From NCBI RefSeq assembly GCF_001654985.1, contig NZ_LXEU01000015.1:180567-244566 (forward strand): a DNA stretch of 64,000 nt, read 5' to 3'. Source of the stretch: Kluyvera georgiana ATCC 51603 (lineage in GTDB: Bacteria; Pseudomonadota; Gammaproteobacteria; Enterobacterales; Enterobacteriaceae). Shown one piece after another: positions 29,282 to 38,902 of the stretch. Every line of letters begins with the position of its first letter. Positions within the stretch are counted from its first letter, which is position 1. A program made the position numbers and the translations under genes. The notes beneath the pieces are model-generated. The model ran no database searches. It was not told the DNA's origin and saw nothing but the letters and a program-made list of their open reading frames with translations.

Positions 29282-30814
29282 ATGACTTCACATGATTATC
29301 ATAACCCGATCCTCTGCGCCGACTATTCGGATCCGGATATTGTTCGCGTCGGCGACGACTTTTTTATGGTCTCGTCGAGTTTCAACCATATGCCCGCGCT
29401 GCCGATCCTGCATTCGACCGACCTGGTTAACTGGCAGATCATCAACCATGTTTTTCAGTCTTTACCCCTGGCGGGTTACAACCAGTACCAGCCGGGAAAA
29501 GGCGTATGGGCACCGTCAATTCGCTGGCACGGCAATCAGCTGTGGGTCTTTTTCAGCACCCCGGATGAAGGTATTTTCATGTGCCGGACCGACGATCCGT
29601 GGGGTGAATGGAGCGCGCCGCACTGCGTGCAGCCCGCGAAAGGCTGGATCGACCCCTGCCCGTTCTGGGATGACAACGGTGACGCCTGGCTGGTCCACGC
29701 CTTTGCCCATAGCCGTAGCGGAATCAAACACCAGCTTCAGCTGTTCGCCATGTCACCTGACGGCACCTCGCTGCGCGGTGAAGGGCAGATCATTTACGAC
29801 GGCAGCTGCGACCAGCCGACGCTTGAAGGGCCAAAAGTCTACAAGCGCGGCGGCTGGTACTACATTTTTGCCCCAGCAGGCAGCGTCGAAACCGGCTGGG
29901 AAACGGTACTGCGTGCCCGCAGCATGAGCGGCCCCTGGGAAGCGAAAAACGTTCTGTTTCAGGGGAATACCCCGGTTAATGGTCCACATCAGGGCGGCTG
30001 GGTTGAGCTGGATGACGGCGAATGCTGGTTTGTCCATTTCCAGGATGCGCATCTGTATGGGCGCATCGTTCACCTCCAGCCAATGCGCTGGGAGCAGGAC
30101 GGTTGGCCGCGTATTGGCGAGCCGCTGGGGGATGACGGCGCCGGGCAACCGGTGATGCGCTGGCCGCGTCCGGCGAGCTTACCGCCTTCACCCCCATTAT
30201 TGCCGCAAACCGACGATGACTTTGCCTCAGGCGTGCCGGGGCTACAGTGGCAGTGGCAGGCTAATCCGGATCCCCGGTGGCTGCTGCCGGGCGATGGCCA
30301 GTTGAATCTCCGCTGCTGCGAACTACCCCGCGGCGAAGATAAGCAACATTTCTATTGGCTGCCCAACCTGCTGCTGCAAAAATTTCCGGCCTGGCAGTTT
30401 AGCGCCGAAACCACGCTGACGCTGAATGCTGAAGCCAGCGGCGATGCGGGCGGTTTGGTTATCTACGGTGAACGTTATGCCGCGCTGCTGCTGGAAAAAC
30501 GTGACGGGCAGTCTCGGCTGCTGTGGCTGACCGGCTGGATGAGCGATGCGGGCGTGGTACGCGAACGCCGCGAAGTCATCGCGACGCTGGATAGCACCAC
30601 CTGCACAATGTCGGTCGAGGTTTCTCACGGCGGCATCTGCCGCTTTGCCTGGCGTAGCGGCGAGGCGAACTGGCAGCGGGTGGCTCAGCCTTTCGCCGCG
30701 GGCAAAGGGAAGTGGGTTGGGGCAAAAGTGGGGCTGGTAGCAGTGTCGTTAGAAAGCCAGGCGCAGCGCGGAAGCTGCTCGTTCAATCACTTTGCCATCG
30801 ACATTATCGGCTGA
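29282..30814 (+). CDS. Glycoside hydrolase family 43 beta-xylosidase
   Basis: This cytoplasmic GH43 enzyme has 510 residues. The five-bladed propeller domain (residues ~5-305) has the three family acids: Asp17 (SDPD), Asp124 (WIDPCPFWDD) and Glu182 (TLEGPKVY). A C-terminal concanavalin-like beta-sandwich (residues ~320-510) matches the GH43 xylosidase accessory domain. No signal peptide is seen, so it should cleave imported xylo-oligosaccharides or alkyl xylosides. It follows the GPH symporter in an operon. Its last 28 bp overlap the converging unknown gene at 30787. Confidence 0.92.
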   Translation: MTSHDYHNPILCADYSDPDIVRVGDDFFMVSSSFNHMPALPILHSTDLVNWQIINHVFQSLPLAGYNQYQPGKGVWAPSIRWHGNQLWVFFSTPDEGIFMCRTDDPWGEWSAPHCVQPAKGWIDPCPFWDDNGDAWLVHAFAHSRSGIKHQLQLFAMSPDGTSLRGEGQIIYDGSCDQPTLEGPKVYKRGGWYYIFAPAGSVETGWETVLRARSMSGPWEAKNVLFQGNTPVNGPHQGGWVELDDGECWFVHFQDAHLYGRIVHLQPMRWEQDGWPRIGEPLGDDGAGQPVMRWPRPASLPPSPPLLPQTDDDFASGVPGLQWQWQANPDPRWLLPGDGQLNLRCCELPRGEDKQHFYWLPNLLLQKFPAWQFSAETTLTLNAEASGDAGGLVIYGERYAALLLEKRDGQSRLLWLTGWMSDAGVVRERREVIATLDSTTCTMSVEVSHGGICRFAWRSGEANWQRVAQPFAAGKGKWVGAKVGLVAVSLESQAQRGSCSFNHFAIDIIG

Positions 30815-31230
30815 TCCGGGCGTTTTTCGTCGTTCTTTTCAACTTTCAGGATGACGTTGGACGTGCGGTAATGACCATCGGCGAGGCCGCGACTAATCTC
30901 AAGCGTTGCGGCCTCCCGGTTCAGGACGTGCTGATAGCAGGATTCCGTATGCGCCAGGATTTTGTCGCGCAGATGGGGGTAACGCGCCATCACTTCGCAC
31001 AGCGCGGAGCCGAAGATCTCTTCTTTAATTTGATAGCCATAGATTTCGCGGCGATGTTGCCACTTCATTTTCACCAGCGCCGCGGGAATGGGTTCGGAAA
31101 GGCCGGAAATGCGACGCCCCTCGGCGTTTTTTTCCTCGCGCAACGTCTGCAAATTACGCTGAAGAATGGTCTCATCACTGAGCTGTGGGCTTAACGCTAT
31201 ATTAGTCGCGCTAACATCGACAAGTTTCAT
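30787..31230 (-). CDS. Hypothetical protein
   Basis: I do not recognise this protein. It is 147 residues, soluble, slightly basic and rich in Glu, Lys and Arg, with no signal peptide or membrane segment. An aromatic/charged stretch (WQHRREIYGYQIKEEIF) sits near the middle. The upstream hypothetical gene ends at 31233, overlapping a possible GTG start at 31236, so the two are probably translated together; I prefer the ATG at 31230. The 3' end overlaps the GH43 gene tail-to-tail. Confidence 0.6.
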   Translation of the reverse strand: MKLVDVSATNIALSPQLSDETILQRNLQTLREEKNAEGRRISGLSEPIPAALVKMKWQHRREIYGYQIKEEIFGSALCEVMARYPHLRDKILAHTESCYQHVLNREAATLEISRGLADGHYRTSNVILKVEKNDEKRPDQPIMSMAK

Positions 31231-31232
31231 AC

Positions 31233-31628
31233 TCACTTATCCGTTAGATTATAAAACATTGGCGCGGTTCTTTCCTGGGTCATTAAATTAAGCCAGATTT
31301 TATTACCGTCCTCATTTATCTCCTGAGTTTTTAGCTCCATAATTTGACTTAACTCCAGCGCAGAGATCTCCCCCTGAACGACCAGGTTATTTAGCATAAG
31401 TGCAAAAGCTTCAATTTTAGCGATGCGATATAATCTGTCTTTAATATGACGATCGCGCTCCTCAAGCAATGGGTTACGCGATTGACCGCCGCCAATCAAT
31501 ATCTCGTCCTGCCACGTCGCGAGCGAGACTTTCTCCTGCTCAGCCTGCAGGCCTGGCGGTGTATCCTTGTTTTCCGCATCTATAGCGGCGATGCAGAAAC
31601 GGGCTGGGATAAGGGTTTCAGCTATCAT
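31233..31628 (-). CDS. Hypothetical protein, partner of the downstream gene
   Basis: This 131-residue soluble protein is not recognised. It has a Leu/Ile-rich helical C-terminal half (about residues 60-110), which could be a helical bundle, and no cysteine-rich or catalytic motif. No clear Shine-Dalgarno precedes the ATG at 31628, so the true start could be further in. It overlaps the next gene, so a two-gene operon is likely. The nearest divergent gene encodes a single-pass membrane protein of unknown role. Confidence 0.55.
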   Translation of the reverse strand: MIAETLIPARFCIAAIDAENKDTPPGLQAEQEKVSLATWQDEILIGGGQSRNPLLEERDRHIKDRLYRIAKIEAFALMLNNLVVQGEISALELSQIMELKTQEINEDGNKIWLNLMTQERTAPMFYNLTDK

Positions 31629-31731
31629 ATAGGCGTCGTCTGTCGAATGGCTGGAGAATGTTTTTTATTATAGTGAGGTTCGTTGACATTAACATGACGC
31701 ACTTTTAAAATCAAAAAAAGTGGAGAAAACC

Positions 31732-32241
31732 ATGAGCGGTATTATTTATTTTGTGATGGTGTTGCTGTTACTTACCGTCATTATTTTATTTTTTATGTAT
31801 GGTCAAAATAACGCACCGTCTGATACCAATAATGAAACCGTTCCCGCTCCGGCCCCCGCGCCGCTGAACAAAGACGAAGGCGAAAATCATTTTGCCGGGC
31901 TCATGAGCCGGATTACCCCTTCCTGGTACTGGCGTATTAACCACGAGTATATCGATTTTGTTCAATCGACAATTAAGCGTATGTCGACAGATCAGCTAAA
32001 AGAAAAGGCGGGCCTGTTTGAAGCGCAGGAACGTTGCCGGAATCTCAACGGCGCCGTCTATGAGTATTACGATGAGATTAAACGTCGCTGCCTGAAAGGC
32101 GAGCGGGTGACCGACGTCGACCCGGTGGTGCTCAGCCTGCAGCGGTGCTACGAGGAGTTTGCTCAGGAGGCCTATCCCGAACTGGTGGCGTTGGTTTGGC
32201 CGGACTTTCAGCGACCCTTTATTCGTCCCCACGATGTGTAA
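31732..32241 (+). CDS. Single-pass membrane protein of unknown function
   Basis: The 169-residue protein has an N-terminal membrane segment (residues ~4-24), a short Pro/Ala-rich linker (PAPAPAP, ~40-46) and a soluble helical domain (~60-169) with Cys residues near 104, 119 and 140. GGAG six bases upstream picks the ATG at 31732 over the GTG at 31720. It is divergent from the two hypothetical genes at 30787-31628, sharing a ~100 bp promoter region. I cannot assign a function. Confidence 0.65.
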   Translation: MSGIIYFVMVLLLLTVIILFFMYGQNNAPSDTNNETVPAPAPAPLNKDEGENHFAGLMSRITPSWYWRINHEYIDFVQSTIKRMSTDQLKEKAGLFEAQERCRNLNGAVYEYYDEIKRRCLKGERVTDVDPVVLSLQRCYEEFAQEAYPELVALVWPDFQRPFIRPHDV

Positions 32242-32269
32242 GCCGAAGTGTTGATATGATGTTATGTGA

Positions 32270-32806
<537 letters not shown>

Positions 32807-32810
32807 CAAT

Positions 32811-32887
32811 GTAGGCCGGATAAGGCAGCGCCGCCATCCGGCAATATGCGCCGGGGTGCCTGAGGGCGCTACGCTTGTCTGGCCTAC
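32811..32887. repeat. REP/BIME unit between yqhA and yghZ
   Basis: Opposed REP palindromes (GTAGGCCGGATAAGGCAG...GCCATCCGGCA and GCCTGAGGGCGC...TGTCTGGCCTAC) lie between the convergent yqhA and yghZ genes. Confidence 0.85.
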
Positions 32888-32910
32888 CCATTCACGTTTT
32901 CGGTACGGTC

Positions 32911-33951
32911 CTACTTATCCGACGACGCCTGCCACAGATTTAACTGACCATCCGCCACGTGCTTATCAATCAGCGCCAGCTCCTCGCGGGAGAAGTGCAG
33001 ATTTTCCAGCGCTTTCACGTTCTCTTCAATTTGCTCCGGTCGGCTGGCGCCAATCAGCACCGACGTCACGCGGCTGTCTTTCAACAGCCAGCTTAAGGCC
33101 ATTTGCGCCATTGACTGCCCGCGCTGTTGCGCCATATCGTTGAGTAAACGCAGACTGTTCAGGTTGCTCTCACTCAGCATATTTTCCGTCAGGCCGCGCG
33201 CCTTTTTGCCTTCCACCTGCATCCGCGAACCTTCCGGAATCCCGTTCAGGTATTTTCCGGTTAGCAGGCCCTGCGCCAGCGGGGTAAACGCAATACAGCC
33301 CACGCCGTTGCGCTCAAGCGTATCCAGCAGTCCGCTCTTGTCGACCCAGCGGTTGAGCAGATTATAAGAAGGTTGATGAATCAGCAGCGGAATTTTCCAT
33401 TCACGCAGCAGTTCTACCATCGCCTGGGTGCGTTCGGAAGAGTATGACGAGATGCCAACGTACAGCGCCTTACCGCTCTGCACCGCCTGAGCTAACGCGC
33501 TGGCGGTCTCTTCCATCGGGGTGCGCTCATCGACACGGTGCGAATAAAAGATATCGACGTACTCCAGCCCCATACGCTGTAGGCTTTGGTCGAGACTGGC
33601 CAGCAGATACTTACGCGAGCCGCCGGAGCCGTACGGCCCGGACCACATGTCATAACCCGCTTTGGTCGAGATGATGAGCTCATCGCGATAACCGGCAAAA
33701 TCTTCCCGTAACAGGCGGCCAAAGTTCTCCTCGGCGCTGCCCGGCGGCGGGCCGTAGTTATTCGCCAGATCGAAGTGAGTGATGCCGCAGTCAAAGGCTT
33801 TCCGCAGCAGTGCGCGCTGATCGTCTAGCGCGTGAATATGACCAAAACTGTGCCATAGGCCGAGGGACAGGGCAGGAAGCTGTAAACCGCTGCGGCCACA
33901 GTAGCGATACTGCATCTGTTCATAACGGGCTGGGTTTGCTTGCCAGGACAT
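32911..33951 (-). CDS. yghZ: L-glyceraldehyde-3-phosphate / methylglyoxal reductase YghZ
   Basis: YghZ (Gpr) is an NADPH-dependent aldo-keto reductase that reduces L-glyceraldehyde 3-phosphate and methylglyoxal. From the ATG at 33951, which has GGAGATGTT upstream, it has 346 residues, like the E. coli protein. The catalytic tyrosine region DLANNYGPPPGSAEENFG and the IPLLIHQPSYNLLNRWV segment are conserved. The frame extends to 34029 but without a good ribosome site. It is the third aldehyde-detoxifying reductase in this window after DkgA and YqhD. Confidence 0.95.
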   Translation of the reverse strand: MSWQANPARYEQMQYRYCGRSGLQLPALSLGLWHSFGHIHALDDQRALLRKAFDCGITHFDLANNYGPPPGSAEENFGRLLREDFAGYRDELIISTKAGYDMWSGPYGSGGSRKYLLASLDQSLQRMGLEYVDIFYSHRVDERTPMEETASALAQAVQSGKALYVGISSYSSERTQAMVELLREWKIPLLIHQPSYNLLNRWVDKSGLLDTLERNGVGCIAFTPLAQGLLTGKYLNGIPEGSRMQVEGKKARGLTENMLSESNLNSLRLLNDMAQQRGQSMAQMALSWLLKDSRVTSVLIGASRPEQIEENVKALENLHFSREELALIDKHVADGQLNLWQASSDK

Positions 33952-34141
33952 AACATCTCCTTCTCTCATTTTTGAAACGCTGTTTCCAGAATACTTGCTT
34001 TGCGCGCGAATGCCCGTTCGCGCGATCACACTGCCGGGAATTGGCTGGCGGATTCCCCTTTAGGGTTAGCGTTCAAATAGCGCTAGCCACCGCTCAAATA
34101 TTCGCTATATAATTTTATATATAACGATTGAGGGTACACTG

Positions 34142-34432
34142 ATGGATAACCATTTTGGCAAAGGGTTGATGGCGGGGCTACAGGCGCCTTATGCCGATAG
34201 CGCGCAAAAGGTGATTGGTTTTTGCACCGACTATAAACGCGGGTTCGTGCTGGGCTTTTCGCACCGAATGTTTGAAAGGACAGGCGACCGGCAGCTCAGC
34301 GCTTGGGAAGCGGGGATTCTGACGCGGCGTTACGGGCTGGACAAAGAAATGGTGATGGACTTCTTTAAAGAGCATGACTCCAGCACGACCGTTCGCTACT
34401 TTATGGCGGGATACCGGCTGGAAGGGCAATAA
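34142..34432 (+). CDS. yghW: DUF2623 protein YghW
   Basis: This 96-residue protein matches E. coli YghW (DUF2623): [13 protein letters not shown] at the start and [24 protein letters not shown] in the second half. No function is known. It is divergent from yghZ and convergent with yghU, as in E. coli. The upstream region is AT-rich (TATATAATTTTATATATAACG), suggesting a promoter just ahead of GAGGG and the ATG. Confidence 0.92.
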   Translation: MDNHFGKGLMAGLQAPYADSAQKVIGFCTDYKRGFVLGFSHRMFERTGDRQLSAWEAGILTRRYGLDKEMVMDFFKEHDSSTTVRYFMAGYRLEGQ

Positions 34433-34465
34433 AACCGGGCGCCAGGCACCCGGTCAATTAAGCCA

Positions 34466-35332
34466 TTACTGCTGACGCTTATCTTCCGTATTGGTGTCAA
34501 AATCGCTGGCGGCATGACGTTCATGCAGTTGCTCATTCAACGGTCCATTGGTACGGTTGACGATACGACCGCGTTTCACGCCCGGGCGGCTGGCGATATC
34601 CTGCGCCCAGCGCAGCACGTTTTTGTAGCTTCCCGCATCAAGGAATTCCGCCGCGCCGTAGACGTTGCCGAGCACCACGTTGCCATACCATGGCCAGATG
34701 GCGATATCGGCGATGGTGTATTCTTCCCCTGCCACGTAGCGCCCGCGCGCCAGCTGTTTGTCCAGCACGTCCAGTTGACGTTTGGCTTCCATGGTGAAGC
34801 GGTCAATCGCGTACTCAATCTTTACCGGCGCGTAGTTATAAAAGTGACCAAAGCCACCGCCGAGGAACGGGGCTGACCCCTGCAGCCAGAACAGCCAGTT
34901 CAGCGTTTCGGTGCGCCCGGCCGGATCTTTGGGCAGGAAATGACCAAACTTTTCCGCCAGATAGAGCAGGATATTGCCGGACTCAAACACGCGGGTTGGC
35001 GGCGTGGTTGAGTGGTCGCTCAGCGCCGGAATCTTCGAGTTTGGGTTCACTTCCACAAAGCCGCTGGAGAACTGATCGCCCTCGCCAATGCGAATGAGCC
35101 ACGCGTCGTACTCCGCTTCCGTGACGCCAGCCGCCAGCAGCTCTTCGAGCATAATCGTGACTTTCTGGCCGTTCGGCGTGCCAAGGGAGTAGAGCTGGAG
35201 GGGATGCTGGCCTACCGGCAGCGCTTGTTCATGAGTGGCACCGGAAATCGGGCGGTTGATATTGGCAAATGCGCCGCCGTTGTTTTGCTTCCATTCCCAG
35301 ACTTTGGGGGGCTGATAGGTGTTCTCTGACAT
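34466..35332 (-). CDS. yghU: Glutathione S-transferase-like disulfide reductase YghU
   Basis: YghU is a Nu-class glutathione transferase homologue of 288 residues that binds two glutathiones and acts as a disulfide-bond reductase and organic peroxide reductase. It has an N-terminal extension, a thioredoxin-like domain (~45-130, with VNPNSKIPAL and FESGNILLYLAEKFG) and a helical C-terminal domain. The GSH-related gene gss is divergent upstream. The protein looks complete. Confidence 0.95.
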   Translation of the reverse strand: MSENTYQPPKVWEWKQNNGGAFANINRPISGATHEQALPVGQHPLQLYSLGTPNGQKVTIMLEELLAAGVTEAEYDAWLIRIGEGDQFSSGFVEVNPNSKIPALSDHSTTPPTRVFESGNILLYLAEKFGHFLPKDPAGRTETLNWLFWLQGSAPFLGGGFGHFYNYAPVKIEYAIDRFTMEAKRQLDVLDKQLARGRYVAGEEYTIADIAIWPWYGNVVLGNVYGAAEFLDAGSYKNVLRWAQDIASRPGVKRGRIVNRTNGPLNEQLHERHAASDFDTNTEDKRQQ

Positions 35333-35494
35333 AATCGCTCGCCTTATTTTGATGATGTGTTGAGGTAGTGAAGTTTAGCAGCTTCAGGCAAAAATCCGGA
35401 CCTCTCTCGCGCACCTGTTGCCCATTTTTCAGATGAATATTTTTCCCGATAATGGGTCATCCTCGCATACACGGGTGTATGATTAATCCACTTT

Positions 35495-35622
35495 TATACA
35501 CTTCATCCTTCAAGCTGCCTCTGCGTTGGCTGCGTTCGTTCACCCGAATCACTTACTTAAGTAAGCTCATCGGGATTCACTCGCTTGCCGCCTGGATGCA
35601 CCTTGAATGATTTTGTGTATAT
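35495..35622. repeat. ERIC (IRU) element between yghU and gss
   Basis: This ~128-bp imperfect palindrome has complementary ends (TATACACTTCATCCTTCAAG / CTTGAATGATTTTGTGTATA) and the conserved ERIC centre: CACCCGAATCACTTACTT and GTAAGCTCATCGGGATTCAC. Length and motifs fit a full enterobacterial repetitive intergenic consensus. It lies in the divergent promoter region of yghU and gss. Confidence 0.9.
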
Positions 35623-35678
35623 TGGATTAATTTCAACGTGCGGGCGAGAAAATCGCACGCGATGTTTGAGGAAGGTTC

Positions 35679-37544
35679 ATGAGCAAGGGAAGTACCAATA
35701 GTGACGCCCCATTTGGCACGTTGTTGGGGTATGCGCCGGGCGGCGTAGCGATTTACTCTTCAAATTACAGCAGCTTAAAACCAGGTGATATGCCTGATGA
35801 TGCTTCGTTTCGTAGCTACATTGACAACGAATATATGGGCCACAAGTGGCAGTGCGTCGAGTTTGCCCGCCGCTTCCTGTTCATTAACTACGGATTTGTC
35901 TTCACCGATGTGGGCATGGCCTACGAGATCTTCTCTCTGCGCTATCTGCGTCAGGTGGTGAACGACGCCATTCTCCCGCTGCAGGCTTTTGCTAATGGCT
36001 CCCGCCGCGCGCCGCTCGTCGGCTCTTTGCTTATCTGGCAGAAGGGCGGTGAGTTTAATGAAACCGGCCACGTGGCGGTGATTACCCAACTGTTGGGCAA
36101 CAAGGTACGTATCGCTGAACAGAACGTGCTGCACTCGCCATTGCCGGCAGGCCAGCAGTGGACCCGCGAGCTCACCTTAGAGGTGAAAGACGGCCATTAC
36201 ACGCTGCACGACACCTTCGACGACACCACCATTCTTGGCTGGATGATTCAGACTGACGATGCTCGCTATAGCCTGCCGCAGCCGGCGATTGCCGGTGCAG
36301 CGCTGAAGCTGGGCGGAGCGCGTCTGGAGAACAATGGTCAGTTTGATGGCAAATGGCTCGACGAAAAAGATTCGCTCCAGCAGGCGTATATTGCCGCCAA
36401 CGGTCATGTGATCAACGCCGATCCGTACCAGTACTTCACCATGACCGAAAGCGCCGAACAGGAGCTGATTAAAGCGACCAACGAGATGCACCTGATGTAT
36501 CTCCACGCCACCGACAAAGTGATGCGTGATGACAACCTGTTGGCGCTGTTCGACATCCCGAAAATCCTCTGGCCGCGTCTGCGTCTCTCCTGGCAGCGTC
36601 GTCGCCACGACATGATCACCGGGCGCATGGACTTCTGCATGGACGAGCGCGGGTTGAAGGTTTACGAGTACAACGCCGACTCTGCCTCCTGCCACACCGA
36701 AGGCGGCCTGATCCTTGAACAGTGGCTGAAAACCGGCTATCGCGGCAACGGACATAACCCGGCGGAAGATCTGCTGGGCGAGCTGGTGGGCGCGTGGAGG
36801 CACAGTCAGGCAAGGCCGTTCGTGCACATCATGCAGGACAACGATCTGGAAGAAAATTACCACGCCCAGTTTATGCAGCGCGCCCTTGAACAGGCGGGCT
36901 TCGAGAGCAAAATTCTCTACGGTCTCGACGAACTGCGCTGGGATGCTGCCGGTCAGTTAATTGACGGTGAGGGTCGTCTGGTGAACTGCGTGTGGAAAAC
37001 CTGGGCGTGGGAAACGGCGATTGAGCAGGTGCGTGAGGTGGATGAAGACGAATACGCCGCCGTGCCGATTCGTACCGGTCACCCGGATAACGAAGTGCGC
37101 CTGATTGACGTGTTGCTGCGCCCGGAAGTGATGGTCTTCGAACCGCTGTGGACGGTCATTCCCGGCAACAAAGCCATTCTTCCTGTGCTGTGGTCGCTGT
37201 TCCCGAACCATCCGTATCTGCTGGATACCGACTTTGAGGTGAGCGAACATCTGGCTAAAACCGGCTATGCCATCAAGCCGATTTCCGGCCGTTGCGGCAG
37301 CAATATCGATCTGGTCAGCGGTCACGATCAGCTGCTGGATCAAACCAGCGGTAAATTTACTGACCGGAAAAATATTTACCAGCAGCTTTGGTGCTTGCCA
37401 AACGTGGCGGGAAAATATATTCAGGTATGTACCTTTACCGTTGGCGGTAACTACGGCGGCACCTGCCTGCGCGGTGATGAATCTCTGGTGATTAAAAAAG
37501 AGAGCGATATCGAACCGCTGGTGGTGATTAAAGATAAAAAATAG
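35679..37544 (+). CDS. gss: Bifunctional glutathionylspermidine synthetase/amidase
   Basis: Gss joins glutathione to spermidine through its C-terminal ATP-grasp synthetase domain (residues ~200-621) and breaks the product down with its N-terminal CHAP-type cysteine amidase domain (residues ~1-195). The amidase nucleophile Cys59 is visible in HKWQCVEF, with the His in ETGHVAVIT. The protein has 621 residues, close to E. coli Gss (619). GAGGAAGG precedes the ATG. It is divergent from yghU, a glutathione-using protein. Confidence 0.97.
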   Translation: MSKGSTNSDAPFGTLLGYAPGGVAIYSSNYSSLKPGDMPDDASFRSYIDNEYMGHKWQCVEFARRFLFINYGFVFTDVGMAYEIFSLRYLRQVVNDAILPLQAFANGSRRAPLVGSLLIWQKGGEFNETGHVAVITQLLGNKVRIAEQNVLHSPLPAGQQWTRELTLEVKDGHYTLHDTFDDTTILGWMIQTDDARYSLPQPAIAGAALKLGGARLENNGQFDGKWLDEKDSLQQAYIAANGHVINADPYQYFTMTESAEQELIKATNEMHLMYLHATDKVMRDDNLLALFDIPKILWPRLRLSWQRRRHDMITGRMDFCMDERGLKVYEYNADSASCHTEGGLILEQWLKTGYRGNGHNPAEDLLGELVGAWRHSQARPFVHIMQDNDLEENYHAQFMQRALEQAGFESKILYGLDELRWDAAGQLIDGEGRLVNCVWKTWAWETAIEQVREVDEDEYAAVPIRTGHPDNEVRLIDVLLRPEVMVFEPLWTVIPGNKAILPVLWSLFPNHPYLLDTDFEVSEHLAKTGYAIKPISGRCGSNIDLVSGHDQLLDQTSGKFTDRKNIYQQLWCLPNVAGKYIQVCTFTVGGNYGGTCLRGDESLVIKKESDIEPLVVIKDKK

Positions 37545-37620
37545 TAGGCCGGATAAGGCGGAGCCGCCATCCGGCAATCTGTGTCGGGTTGCCTGATGGC
37601 GCTTCGCTAATCAGGCCTAC
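37544..37620. repeat. REP/BIME unit between gss and the aminotransferase gene
   Basis: Opposed REP palindromes (GTAGGCCGGATAAGGCGG...GCCATCCGGCA and TTGCCTGATGGCGC...TAATCAGGCCTAC) start at the gss stop codon. Confidence 0.88.
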
Positions 37621-37671
37621 GTAAAGAAAGTCTGCAGTAAACACAACAACAAGACAGAAAAGGAAAAGAAT

Positions 37672-38853
37672 ATGCACGATCGGCGACTCGCCGCGCGCGC
37701 GGGGGAACTCAAACCTTCCGCCGTCCGCGAACTCCTCAAGCACAGTAAACTGCCCGGCGTGATTTCTCTCGGTGGTGGTATTCCGGCGCCGGAGCTTTTT
37801 GATACCGAAGGGCTGGAGCTGGCGGTGCAGAAGGTGATGAGCGAACGCTTTAACGATGCGTTCCAGTACGGGCTGACCGAAGGCTACCCGCCGCTGCGCC
37901 AGGCCGTCAGTGAACTGTGTCAGGCGCGCGGCGTGGCCTGTCAGGCAAGCCATGTTTATATCACCTCGGGCTCGCAGCAGTCGCTGGATATTGTTGCCCG
38001 TACCCTGCTCGATCCGGGCGATACCATTGTCGTTGAACGCCCAACCTACCTCGCGGCGCTGCAGGTGTTCCAGCTGGCGCAGGCCAACATCCTGAGCGTC
38101 GATACCGACGACAACGGCATGCTGGTGGAACAGCTCGCCGAGCTGCTGACCACCACGCGTGTTAAAGCCGTTTATCTGGTGCCGACCTTCGGTAATCCGG
38201 GCGGTAAAACGTTGAGCGACGATCGCCGCCGCCGTCTGGTTGAGCTGGCGAAGCAGCATGACGTGGTGATTATTGAAGACGATCCGTACGGTGAAATCAG
38301 CTTTACCGATGAAGTACAGCGTCCGCTGTATCAGCATGCGGTGGAATTAGGCTGTGAAGATCAGGTGGTCTATACCTCGACCTTCTCCAAAATTCTGGCG
38401 CCGGGCATGCGTATTGGCTGGATCGTGATGCCGGACTGGCTGGCTCAGCAGACGGTGATCGTCAAGCAGGCCGCCGATCTGCACACTAACATGCTGTCGC
38501 AGGTGATTACCGCCGAGTACCTGAGCCTGGGCCGCCTGGAAAACCAGATTGCGCTCATTCGCGAAGACTACCGTAAGAAGTGCGATGCGCTGGCCGACGC
38601 GCTGGAAAGCCGTTTGGGCGAGCATCTTGAGTTCAGCCGCCCGAAAGGGGGGATGTTCCTGTGGGCGCGTTTCCGCTATCCGTTCGATACCATGAAGTGG
38701 CTGGAAAAAACGCTGGAAAATGGCGTGGTCTACGTGCCGGGTGAAGCCTTCTATAACGACAATCCGGATACCCGTACGCTGCGTTTATCCTACTCTACGG
38801 TGTCGCTGGAAGGTCTGCAAACCGCCGTTGAGCGTCTGGCGAAGTCGCTGTAA
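37672..38853 (+). CDS. PLP-dependent class I/II aminotransferase (2-aminoadipate aminotransferase-like)
   Basis: This 393-residue cytoplasmic enzyme has the fold-type I aminotransferase layout with the PLP-binding Lys240 in YTSTFSKILAPGMRIGW, the GLTEGYPPLR region and VPTFGNPGGKTLS. The pattern resembles the LysN/2-aminoadipate and MocR-domain-like branch without a DNA-binding domain. It is not part of the E. coli K-12 gss neighbourhood. The substrate is unknown; aromatic, branched-chain or aminoadipate amino acids are all possible. AAGGAAAAG precedes the ATG. Confidence 0.85.
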   Translation: MHDRRLAARAGELKPSAVRELLKHSKLPGVISLGGGIPAPELFDTEGLELAVQKVMSERFNDAFQYGLTEGYPPLRQAVSELCQARGVACQASHVYITSGSQQSLDIVARTLLDPGDTIVVERPTYLAALQVFQLAQANILSVDTDDNGMLVEQLAELLTTTRVKAVYLVPTFGNPGGKTLSDDRRRRLVELAKQHDVVIIEDDPYGEISFTDEVQRPLYQHAVELGCEDQVVYTSTFSKILAPGMRIGWIVMPDWLAQQTVIVKQAADLHTNMLSQVITAEYLSLGRLENQIALIREDYRKKCDALADALESRLGEHLEFSRPKGGMFLWARFRYPFDTMKWLEKTLENGVVYVPGEAFYNDNPDTRTLRLSYSTVSLEGLQTAVERLAKSL

Positions 38854-38861
38854 TGCTTTTT

Positions 38862-38890
38862 CGTTCCGCGCCGCCTGCTGGCGCGGAACG
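38862..38890. terminator. Hairpin between the aminotransferase and the small membrane protein gene
   Basis: A perfect 11-bp stem (CGTTCCGCGCC / GGCGCGGAACG) with loop GCCTGCT lies between two convergent genes: the aminotransferase ends at 38853 and the micro-protein on the minus strand ends at 38903. It may serve both. Confidence 0.65.
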
Positions 38891-38902
38891 TCCTCCACGG
38901 AT

